A stretch of DNA of 64,000 bases, from positions 851,138 to 915,137 of the forward strand of contig JACTAT010000051.1 of the NCBI GenBank assembly GCA_014526335.1, in the 5' to 3' direction. The notes beneath the pieces were generated by a model. It made no database searches. It was not told the DNA's origin and saw only the letters and a program-made list of their open reading frames with translations. A program made the translations under genes and the position numbers. The stretch is from Chrysaora quinquecirrha (Eukaryota; Cnidaria; Scyphozoa; Semaeostomeae; Pelagiidae). Positions 43,132 to 53,500 of the stretch are shown piece after piece (positions within the stretch are counted from its first letter, which is position 1; every line of letters starts with the position of its first letter).

Positions 43132-46100
43132 TCAATCGTCTTTAAAATAGTTTATAAGAACCTTCTCGATTGGTTTTGTTATCCAGCTATCGTAATGAAT
43201 ACCATCCTCAGGCTGATAGGACGTAGAGGAAGTCATTGGGTACACATCAAGAACAGGATATCCAGCATTACAAAATGACGAAGCTGCAAATGCGTTGAAC
43301 AGTTGTATACGCTACAATACAAAATAAAAATATTAAACGAAAAATTTTGATATAAGCAACGTCTACTCTTGCAGGCTCGTCACTTACAAAAGCCTGGTTT
43401 CCATATCGTCGTAAGCGACAGGAACGCGTAGTGTCCCCATACATGCTGTTCATGTTCTCATATAATCGTAAGCGAGAAGCAAGACGCGTGGACACAGGAA
43501 AATCTTCAAGTAGTTGTTGATATCAGCGCGCAGCGATGATATGGGAACATGTTTTTCCCCCTGTCGACGGCGACGATAAAAATTCATGTTTGATCATCAT
43601 ATTTTATCATCGTCATCATCATCATCATCATCATCATCGTCATCATCATCATCATCATCATAATCATTATCATCATTATCATCATCATCATCATCATTAT
43701 CTTAACACGATAAAACTCTTAAGCCCAAAATAGTAAATACTAACAGATACTGTAGAAAACTTGGGGTCTTCCACGGGGTCGTATTTTTTATTTGTATTTC
43801 AACAACATCTCCATTTCCTTTAAATAGTAAGAGACGTGGACGCAACAGCTTCGTTCTAAAATGTGGACTAATTTCAATTTTTTTATATCTGTCCATGTCA
43901 ACGGTAACATGCTTTAAATCACGCTCCCATTTCATCGGAAGCGTCCCAACGTGTCCCCGTCCTCCCCAACAATACGGAAACCAGGCTGAATCATAATACA
44001 AAACGTACCTGATTGGTCTGAAATCTTTTATGCACTTTCCAATGTTGTTTCCATACCGATGTCGTACTTCTCCATATGACCTGTCCTTCGTAAGCATCAA
44101 GTTCTTTGATAACGCCAAGTATCAGCTTCTGATATTTATCAAAACTTGTTGAACGTGCAAAATGAAGACCGTAATTCAAAATTAATGCACTGTCTTTCTT
44201 CATGTTGCTCTTCTGCAGCACTTTTCTCAGCGCCGTTAAGATTTTCTCAATTGAAATATCGCTAGGGTCTTTTCTATGTATGCTTGTATCCAGCTCAGGC
44301 TTTGAATTTAAACGAGGATACACCCAGTTGTATGAGCTGCAGGATAAAGAAAGAGGGTTAGTTCACATCAGTAAAAAGACCTGGCAGTCAAGAACGTCAA
44401 GGTTTAGACTTGTCCCCATTGATGCTGATGTTGTTCGCTTCAGTGACGGACCTGTTCAAATGCATGGTTTAAAGTGGCAAAAATTTTCCACATTACACCC
44501 AGTAAATTGGTGCACCAGTCAGAGAGCAGTACTTTAAGGTGCCAAATAAACGGGGGGTCTTAATAAATGGGCGGGGTGGAAACTATTTGAAAATATTAAT
44601 AAACGGGGGGGTTTTAATGAATGGGTGGGTGGAGAATTTTTATACACTACACTACCTAAGACACAATACTATTTCTATTATACACTACACTACCTATGAT
44701 TACACTATTGAGTGTAAACTTTGTACACTACTGTGTTTTTTCTGAGTTATTTCATCAATAGTAAGTGTAATATTGTGATGTAATATAGTGACTCATTTAA
44801 TCATTGATTTATTATAGACTGGATATGGTCGCCCTATGGCACCAAGACCGTGATATACTTAATCTTGTTGTTAGTGGTAGTTTTTCGTTCTGTTGATACA
44901 AGATGTCTCATTCCTTCTTGTCATTTCTTACCATATTCTCTACACGTGAATCATAGAGAATATTAAAGTAAGGTTTATGAAGCGTAGTTTACTCCTTTCA
45001 CAAGTGAAATTCTTTCCTCCAAAATTTTTTCTTCCAAAATTGATACATGAGGGTGCCTGGGGGGGGGAAACTCAAAATTAATAAACGGGGGGACGTTTAT
45101 TTGGCACACTAGAGAATATTTGCGTTTTTAACTGCAGACTCGGTGGTCTGCGTCGGTCCGGCCTTTTCACATTTGTGCCAAAACTAGACACGAGGCTAAA
45201 AAACTCAGTCCACTTTGGCGAACGAAATGGGATGAGCCGTAGTTTCAGCAACGAAAAAAACGTAATCAAACAAAAACAGATAGGACAGAAAGTGTAAGAG
45301 GAACCCCCATGAACGAACAACGGACAGAGGTCATTTATTTGTAAAGTCCAACCTTCATACAGAGGACACTACTCTACAATGTAAATAAAATTGTTCCTCC
45401 AGGTAACCCCGAAGGTTCCACTATATACTTCGACTTCAAGTAAAAACACAAAAACAAGTCTTGAAAAAAGCAAATAGACAAATGAATAAAACTAACTTGC
45501 CACAACTTTTGAAAACATCTTTACATAGAGTTTGATTATGTTCCATTTCATAGAAATGAAAAGCAAAGCAATCTCCATAAAACCAAAGTTTCCCGCGTTT
45601 TCGTCGATGCGCATTTTGTAACTCAGAAATTGACAGTTGCTCCAAAGTCTCATCTAGAAGAGAAATTTAGCTTAATAATCAATTAACTTTAGAAGACAAA
45701 AGCTCTATGGTGTAATTTTAAGGTATATGTTTCTAAGATAAGGTCTAGCTTAGTTGTGTTAAACTACATAAGCCACCACCAAATAAACGTGGGAGTCTAA
45801 AGGGCAGTTTGTCCCCCCACCTGATTGGTCCTGGTTTTTGCATGCAGCATACAAAGATTTCATCTGATTTGAGGGCGAATGATAAATGGTTATCAACTTC
45901 ACAACCATGTAAATGATAAAGATCTCAGAGCTTTTATTTCACCACAAAGAACTCATTGCCTTTTTTTAACCAATCGGATGAGAGACAGAGTGCCTTCAGT
46001 CCTGGTTGTCGACTTTCGAATAAGTGCATCCCTAAAATAAGCATCTCCTTTGAATAAGGGCCCCTTCAAAGTTCAGGGTTTTAAATAAGCGCTGTGGGCA

Positions 46101-48080
46101 CTAATTTAAAGGAATTAGGCATCTTTAAAAGAAGATACACCTGCAAATCTTTGGGCTAACATTCATTGAAGTGGAAGCGTTTAAGCAACGAAGAGAATGA
46201 GGTTGTGCAATATTATTATGATCTGACGGAGAAGAAAAACAGCTGGAATATGATTATGTTATGTAAGTGCCAAAACGTACCCTGCCTGTTATGAGGTTTC
46301 CATTCTTGACCGATCCAGCGGCCAAAGCCATCCCATACGAAATCACATGAAGTTGGTAAGTTACAGACTTGCTGTGCTTGCTCTAATTTCGCCATGTTAC
46401 CTAGTAGGCAAAAGACTGTAACGTTAATCCGCAGAAGTTTAATGACGACGAAAGAAATACAGGAAGCTTCAAGCTAAGACAAGAAAAAGGTGCGTCGAAA
46501 GAAGAGCTAAGAGCCAAAATAACTATAAAAACAAACGCATATAAATAAGAACGAAGTAGACCAGGTGATATCAGAAACCAGGCAGGACAAGGCAGATCGT
46601 ACCAAACAAAACTGATCCAGGTTAGATCAGACAATACCTGATCAGATCAGACCGAACCGGACAAGACCAGACCAGACCAGACCAAAAAGATAAGCCAAGA
46701 CAGGACAAAAGAAGGTGAATACACGACACGACAACAAGATGCGACACGCCAAGACAACAGAAGACAAGACATGATAAGACCGACTGTACCAAACAAGTTA
46801 AACAATTGCACTAATGAAAAAAATGGCAGGGCAAAGAAGAAAACAAAAGACAAGACAAGAAAAGAAAAAAAAAGCAAGACAAGGCATGAAATAAAATAAT
46901 ACGACACGACAAGACAAGATTTACAAGAATTACCAGCATATCTGAACTGATCCATCATTGGATTAATCTGGAACTGAATTACAGCAGAGCTTCCACCAAG
47001 ACGATCCCAAGTTCTTTCTTTTAAAAGATCTGACCATCCTTGCTTGTCACTGTACATGTGGTCTTCTTGAAAATGACCATTGTAATCTCCTGGAACATAA
47101 TACAAAAATTGTAATATTTTAATCACTGAGGATTTGTATCACTGAGGATTATATGGCATTTAATGAGCATGCAGATGAATACGATACGAAACGTGTTCCT
47201 ATATCGAAATTCACGTTCCCATTACATGGTAAGAGACTAGGAAATGGGGAAGTGAGGGCACCTTTAAAAAATGTTGAACAAATTTCAACTTTTTTCTGAT
47301 CTGTCCCGCCACCGTTATCGGAGCTCTGGCAATAAGTCAACTCAATCTGATCTGATCAATAAGTCCCAAACTATTAGGTTCAACATTGTCAGAAGAAGTT
47401 CAAATTAAGCACACTAAAAATACAACGTTTAAAAGGCCGTCTCTCAAAAAGCGATTCAAAGCAACTTTTCTGTGTCTGACGCAAAAACAAGTAGAAAATG
47501 ACTCACCTTTTCTGAACCAATCTGCTGGAGGATCAAACAGCTGGTTACACAGAGTACCTTCTAAAAATATATCAGCTTTGTAAGAACCAGGCTCTAATAG
47601 CAAAAAGGGCACTTCATAAAGCCCATTGTTCATATCGTATACAACAGGTTGTAGAGATGAAGGCCCCATAATTAGAACTCTCCAAGAATCACCTCCAATC
47701 GTTTTCATTCTTCCCAATTGATCCACACTTTGAATAACTATTTTACTATACTCTCCAGCACTTTTAATGTCCATTGATAAAGTCCTGCTCCAAGTGGCTT
47801 TAGTCCTTAGTGTTTGCGGTAACATGTTCTCCCCAAATACAGTCCGATCGATGCACGGTTGTAATAATTGCTGCCAATCTAAGCGATGCCATCGTTCCCG
47901 GCACATTTCTTTTTGAAATTCATCAGGGACTTGCCAATTAGGACTGAACTGGCAATGAACTAATCTTACAATACAGAGAACAATCATGAAGTTTAGCATG
48001 CTTCGGAATATGTTTAGAAGAGCCAGCGGTGCTAACATCTGCAGCACAAAAGGTTTTAAGTGTCTCATTTCGTAAACCAT
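43132..48080 (-). CDS. NXPE-family PC-esterase-like protein
   Basis: Six exons: 47507-48080, 46934-47089, 46281-46400, 45497-45653, 44009-44336, 43132-43311; 1515 nt, 504 aa. An in-frame TAG directly precedes the ATG. The N-terminus has a hydrophobic signal or anchor (NFMIVLCIVRLVHC). Next comes an Ig/filamin-like beta domain (GLYEVPFLLLEPGSYKADIFLEG), a Trp-rich linker (FVWDGFGRWIGQEW), and the PC-esterase module: LWFYGDC, a middle with ALILNYGLHF, and the C-terminal PEDGIHYDSW. The domain order is that of NXPE proteins (neurexophilin and PC-esterase domain). The C-terminal DxxH catalytic motif is present, but the GDS nucleophile motif reads GDC (codon TGC). The enzyme may thus be altered or inactive. 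Secretory-pathway location is expected. Substrate unknown; acyl esters on glycans are the family inference. Intron 5 holds a TIR element. Confidence 0.85.
43391..43987. mobile_element. TIR element with (ATC)n core in esterase intron 5
   Basis: AGCCTGGTTTCCATAT at 43391-43406 is mirrored by ATACGGAAACCAGGCT at 43972-43987 (15 of 16). The interior contains a CATCATCAT microsatellite (about 43604-43700) and ATGATATGGGAACATG...GTCGACGG, which is shared with 61470-61516. No clear target duplication. Confidence 0.6.
44539..45107. mobile_element. TIR element GTGCCAAATAAACG
   Basis: GTGCCAAATAAACGGGGGG at the left and GGGGGGACGTTTATTTGGCAC at the right are inverted copies. Additional TTAATAAACGGGGGG motifs lie near each end, and a doublet of ACACTACACTACCTA is internal. 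569 bp, non-coding, in an intron of the esterase gene. Confidence 0.7.
46540..46925. repeat. Low-complexity GACAAGACA/CAGACCAGAC region
   Basis: A 390-bp purine-and-C skewed stretch of irregular RACAA and CCAGA repeats in the esterase intron 2. The long antisense frame across it is a consequence of biased composition. Confidence 0.75.
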
Positions 48081-48829
48081 CTATAGCTTATGAATAGGAG
48101 ACAGTGCTCAAAAAACGAGTTTTACGGTCTATAGATCTAGGTATCAAAAAAATCAGGAAAGCATCGAGTATATATTGACCATACTTTTAGGTATCAAAAA
48201 AAGCATCGATGTTTAAGGAGCTATTGAACAGCAATACAACTTTCCATACTTCAAACGTCGCAGATTTCCAGTCAAGAGGAAGATAGTATAAGCAATAACG
48301 TTACGTTCCTCCGGTAAATTGCTTCGGGCCTTCTTAGGCCCACCGTTAATTAGATGGCTGCAGCAAGTATATCAACTGATATTTACCGAAAACAATTGAC
48401 ATGTGGTTGAATAGATTTGCGGCAACCAGCATGGAACTCAATTAGTTGCTCACTCAAGCGTAAATGTTTTCACAATGAAAGTAGCAAAGAAACAAACTCT
48501 TTAAGGAAAGAATATTCACAATACAACAACCAAAATTTTACACTTAGATAATATGAAGAAATCCAAGAAACTACAATTCTCAGTCAAATGAATTGAAAAG
48601 GGCTGGTTGAGGCTGGTTGGAATAGATGATGACGGAAAAACTGGCCGAAGATCTTTCATGCAACGAATGCTTAATGATATGCCTTGTAGAAAGCAAATGC
48701 ATCAACAGTGAAGGTTGTTTCATAAACAAAAGGCAGATTCCGGAAAGATGGAGTCGGAGGACAGTGGACCACAAAATTGATTGCGTTTTATAACGGAATT
48801 GATAGTAATTCTATGGAAATTTGATGCGT

Positions 48830-48990
48830 CTTTTGCGGAATCGTCTTTTGCCGCGCGTCACGACGTCGAAAAGAATAGGGGCTAGTCCAAAATCAGAACA
48901 AGTTCGCATGGCGAAAACCTAATTGCGCTTGCCCATGCTCGACGTTGCTCGTGTTGCGCGACATTTTTCAATTAGTGGAACACCACCTTT
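48830..48990. mobile_element. Degraded short MITE, relative of 41345-41515
   Basis: GTTCGCATGGCGAAAACCTAATTGCGCTTGCCCATG parallels GTTCGCATAGCGACGGTCTTATTGCGCATG at 41430. The right end CAATTAGTGGAACACC is shared. The left end is decayed. Confidence 0.4.
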
Positions 48991-49084
48991 AGGCCAAACC
49001 ACAGATATGTTTTCAAATGAAAACGCGATAATCTATTTGCATTTTCAACTCCCGTCTACAGGAACACGGTAAATCTGTACGCGA

Positions 49085-49275
49085 TGAAGGTGACGGTGAA
49101 ACGGTCTGTTAAGCGCCAGTCGCTAAGATCTCAGAAACAGCAATGGAAACAGGTTAACTAATCGAGACCGAGACCCTTGCTGTGACGCCACCATAGCTTG
49201 GGGTCAAGCCTCGAACTCGCTGAGCTTCTGAATCCACGAGCCAGCTGGCTTAGGCTACGACGCCACGGGGCCACG
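49085..49275 (-). mobile_element. tRNA-derived SINE, copy 3 (minus strand)
   Basis: On the minus strand GCCTAAGCCAGCTGGCTCGTGGATTCAGAAGCTCAGCGAGTTCGAGG matches copies at 39408 and 42000. The body carries GTCTCGATTAGTTAACCTG and AGCGACTGGCGCTTAAC as in copy 1. Confidence 0.6.
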
Positions 49276-49679
49276 GTACCTTAAAGTTAGGTGAAATAGC
49301 GACCATATGAAAATGGTTTCTAGAGAAGAATCGATTCATTAACATTCTAACCAATCTATACACATTATGAATTACTTTAACGTCAAGTTTTGGACGTTCA
49401 TAATTATCTCAATTTATAGGAGTATCTTATCCACGATCACCAATATAATGAGTCCATGAAGGCAATTTTCAAAGCATTTTGAAGACAAGTTCAGCTTTAC
49501 ATCATTTTTGCTTGATTTTTCGTCTTGTTTACTTGCTCTGCAAATACACTGTTCATTGGATAAACTGCCTTGAAAGGCCAGGTAATTGGGAGAAATAAGA
49601 CTACTTTATGCTAAACTAGAGATCCAATTTAGATCAGCCTCAAGTTAAGAAAATTTACATCCTTTTCGTCAAACGTTAG

Positions 49680-49955
49680 ACCAGTTTAGACTGATTCAGT
49701 CACTGATTCAGACCAGTTTAGCCCAAATAATTAAGACCAGCCAAGTTCACATGAGACCAGTTTAGACCAGACATGAGATGACTTAGACCCATTTATAACA
49801 TACATTAGACCAGTTTGGACCAATTGAGACCAGTTTAGACGAGATAATCAAGACCAGCTAAGTTCAAATCACGCCAGTTTAGACCAGATATAAGATAATT
49901 TATACCTCTTTATACAATACATTAGACAAGTTTAGATCAATTGAGACCTAATAAT
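49680..49955. repeat. Degenerate AGACCAGTTTAGAC repeats, about two 125-bp units
   Basis: AGACCAGTTTAGAC variants occur about nine times. Two longer blocks (AATTAAGACCAGCCAAGTTCA... and AATCAAGACCAGCTAAGTTCA...) are about 125 bp apart and align along their length. Confidence 0.7.
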
Positions 49956-49989
49956 GCGCCTGATTCGCGATAAGAGCGAAAGTTTCAAA

Positions 49990-50375
49990 TTGAGTCAATT
50001 CTCCAACAGAAGTATTCACCGAATCTGGCGACAGTGACTGGCGATAATGGCGAAACTTGTGTTGCGAGTCTATTCTCCAATTGTTGATAATCAATATTCA
50101 ATCGAATATTGCGACTGTGACTTGCGATAATGGCGAAACTTGTGTTGCGAGTCTATTCTCCAATTGTTGATAATCAATATTCAATCGAATATTGCGACTG
50201 TGACTTGCGATAATGGCGAAACTTGTGTTGCGAGTCTATTCTCCAATTGTTGATAATCAATATTCAATCGAATATTGAGACGGTGACTTGCGATAATGGC
50301 GAAACTTGTGTTGCGAGTCTATTCTCCAAAAGATGAAACCAATATTGAACCGAATATTGCGACAGCGCTTGACGA
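49990..50375. repeat. Tandem repeat, 83-bp unit, about 4.5 copies
   Basis: GCGATAATGGCGAAAC begins at 50041, 50124, 50207 and 50290, an exact 83-bp period. The first and last units are diverged, the middle ones nearly identical. It lies about 160 bp downstream of the Kv channel stop codon. Confidence 0.95.
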
Positions 50376-50535
50376 TAGTGTTCAATGACCAGGATCATAT
50401 TGCCAGGCAGAACGATTATCCCTTTGACGTAGTTTATCGTTTATGGTCATAAAATATCTATACCAAAGCGAGCTACACTGAGTTTACGATTAAACAGCTA
50501 CAGAACACTCGATCGATTGAGATATTTGAAAACTG

Positions 50536-53500
50536 CTAACTTCTGCCTCCAGCTCCAGGCCAAGTTCCTTTGCTACCAAAAACAGATACCAACGTTGCAA
50601 GATTGAATTTCTTTTTGATCATACCTCTTTCTTTCATCAAATCAACAGCCTCGGCCCATTTGTACCGAAGAGGTCGGCCAGGCCCACCAGGTGCATTCCG
50701 CACGGGCGGTAAATTACCGTTGGCATGATGCGCGGGCACTTGAACGCCGTTCAACGGAGCAACTTTATTACAGTTGATTTTGTCGCCTTTTTTCGCAGGC
50801 GATTCAGACGCTGATACGAGATTTAGTGCATTACTAAATACACCTGGTTTGACTTTCTTCTTCGGCGGGAGTTTGATTCTTGCCTTTGCGTAGCTGTAGT
50901 AAACAGAGAAATTCGTGGCCACAACAGAGACGGGAAGGGCAACCATAAGAAGCCCGCAGACAGCACAAGCGATACCAACGAATTTCCCCGCCCAGCTTGA
51001 AGGATACATGTCTCCATAGCCAACCTGAATATAAATTAGAAATGAATTTGAATCTTGCCGTGAATGAAAAAATGAGGCCTAATTTCCATAGATGAATGGC
51101 AGGTCCCAAAAATACTGTATTTACAATTTGCTTTAATATTTATTTGGTCCTCTGTTTATAGAATAAACAAAAAAAAATTTCACAAACTAATATCCAAAAA
51201 TTTTTTATAGGTAAACATATTAGCTAATTTCTTTATTTATGGGTTGTAAAGTTAGCAAAATCAGTAACCTAATCTCTGAAATTATTTTAAAAGGATTTAC
51301 CTGAAAGGCTGCTAAAGCCGAATCCCTTCTAGGCGAAGTCCTTGGCGCGAAGAGCTTCACTATTAAAGAGGTCATTTACTTCTTGCAATTCGCTGCCACG
51401 AGCGTTCGAAAAGAAAACGCAAATCTGTGCAAGTGAAGCGACAAAATGGATCCCTTCGCGTGAAGAAATTCGCTTCGTGGAGATGCAGCTCAAGCCGGTT
51501 TCCATCAGGCAAATTTTGCCGCTCCGCTGAAAATGGTTTAATAAAGTGCCATAGCGCGCTATACTAGAGTCTCCTCGTGGCCCTCTACTCGGAACTCTTT
51601 TCGAAGAGCGTGAATGTAGGTCTATCATACTAAAATTTTAGACTCTTGAATCTATAGCAAATGAAATACACTAATAAAAGTACATAATTTAGTGATACTT
51701 ACAGTTGTCATTGTAATAAGTGACCACCAAAGACTGTTGGGAATATTGTAAAATAAAGAATCATCATCTTCTAAATGATAATTGCAAAATGCAAATCCCA
51801 TTGCCAGGATGACCAATAAAAAGACCAGTAACATCAACTCAGGCAGACTCTCTTTCAGCGTGTTTACTAACACTTGAAGCGCATAATTATAACGAAATGT
51901 ACGAAATATCTTGATAATGCGAAACACTGCTAGCAGACCAGTATATCGGCGTGCTTTTGCGTCCGTTACTGCAATATCGATGTAGAACGACCACAGTGAC
52001 AGAAAATCAACCCAGTTCATTTTTGATCTGAGAAAAGCCTTCTTATCGGGACAGCTAAAGAACCGTAGAATGAATTCCAGTGTAAAATAGGCGTTAGTAA
52101 AAACTTCCAAAACCAGTACTGCAGTTCTATGAGGTGAATCTTTTCGTTTGAAAGTTTTCATCGAATACAGTACAGGTATAAGAACGTACAAAGCCAATAA
52201 AAGTGTTGCTATTTTGCCACTGATCTGCAAAGCAAAGGAGTTTATGGTTAAAGAAATTTCAAGATTTTATTGGAATGTGTCGAAATACATACACTTTTTT
52301 TCAATTAGCAACTGGACTTTTGTACAGCCCTCAAGAGTTGCTTAACATATCTAGTATTCAGCCCTCACAGAATGACTGGTACACGCTTTTTTATAAGGAA
52401 CCCACCTCAAGGCCTAGTTTTTAAAGTTCCTTATTTTTGGGCCTCTTTTGAGGCAATTGTAGTTCCAAGAGTTCCTTAAAAGTTCCTTAATTTTAACTGC
52501 ACATACAGTGGTCTTGACAATAAAAGAGAGACATTTGCATGTGAGCAAAGCTCGAGACTACTCAAGAAACATTGGATACATGCTTAACGTACAATTTATG
52601 TGATTTTCGACTGCAAATGAATGGAACCGGCTTTCTAATTCTTGATTATTTGCAGTGATAAAAGTATTCAACATTCAAAAGTTCCTTAATGATTTTCTCT
52701 TTAGTAGTATAAGTTCTTTAAATTTTCGGGCCTTCTACATGTAGGTTCCTTATAAAGTGGTTCTTTATAAAAAAAGCGTATAACACCATAAAGCCTCTTA
52801 GTTTGGCTCTTTTCTGGCTTTTCAATGTAATTGACAAGTTTGCAAGGATGTACAGTATAAAGAAAGGTATTCAACCAAAAATTTAAAAAAAATCTCAGCC
52901 CTAGTTGCTTATTGACCAGTTGCTTATTTAAAAAAAAGTGTAATCAAAATTGCAAAAATTAAGAATAAATAAGGAATAATTGCCAGGCTCAAATTCAATC
53001 AAAAGTATAAAGATCTTCACGACAGTAGCTCTGTTATACCAAGTGCCAAGTTTCTATGGTAACATTAAGACGTATGGTCAATGCATGACTCTGCGACCAG
53101 CAACCAAAATTTACCACTGCGACTAGCAATGAGAGTACACTTTTTTTTAATAAGCAACTTGACTTTCGTCCAGCCCTCAAACTTGCTTAAAATTTTAGAA
53201 ATTTCAGCCCTCAAAGTTACTTAAACGTTGCTTAACATTTTTTGTACCTACTAACCACCCCTGACTTCGTGGGTCAAAATCGTCATCTGTTAGGACTACA
53301 ACATGAATTTTGGGAGACAGTAGGTGGGAAAACGTTAGCTAACGAACTTTAACATGCAAAACATAAGAACGAAGAACAATTTCCTAACACAAGAAAGAGA
53401 ATAAGTTTGGTTGTTTGACTTCTTAGTTGCTTACAGTAATTCAATTGAGCCCTCAAGTTGCTTAATGTTAAGGTCAGTTCAGCCCTAGATGCTTATTGAG

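Larger units (their letters stand above)
48081..50535. other. Intergenic region between the esterase and Kv genes
   Basis: No exon recognised. Two tandem-like copies of TTTTAGGTATCAAAAAA / CTAGGTATCAAAAAA lie near 48140-48200. It also holds a degraded MITE (48830-48990), a SINE (49085-49275), degenerate AGACCAGTTTAGAC repeats and an 83-bp tandem repeat. Confidence 0.45.

Noticed and set aside
43536..43733. Open frame encoding a poly-His run
   Set aside because: It is a CATCATCAT microsatellite inside a TIR element in an intron.
43702..44118. 138-codon antisense frame overlapping the esterase exon 5
   Set aside because: It straddles exon 5 in the wrong frame and continues into the TIR element; the esterase exon has a proper GTACGT donor at 44008.
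46647..47126. 159-codon antisense frame
   Set aside because: Only its first ~50 codons are the esterase exon 46934-47089; the rest is low-complexity GACAAGACA repeat.
49990..50375. CRISPR-like array from the regular 83-bp period
   Set aside because: The whole unit repeats, with no unique spacers, and the host is an animal.
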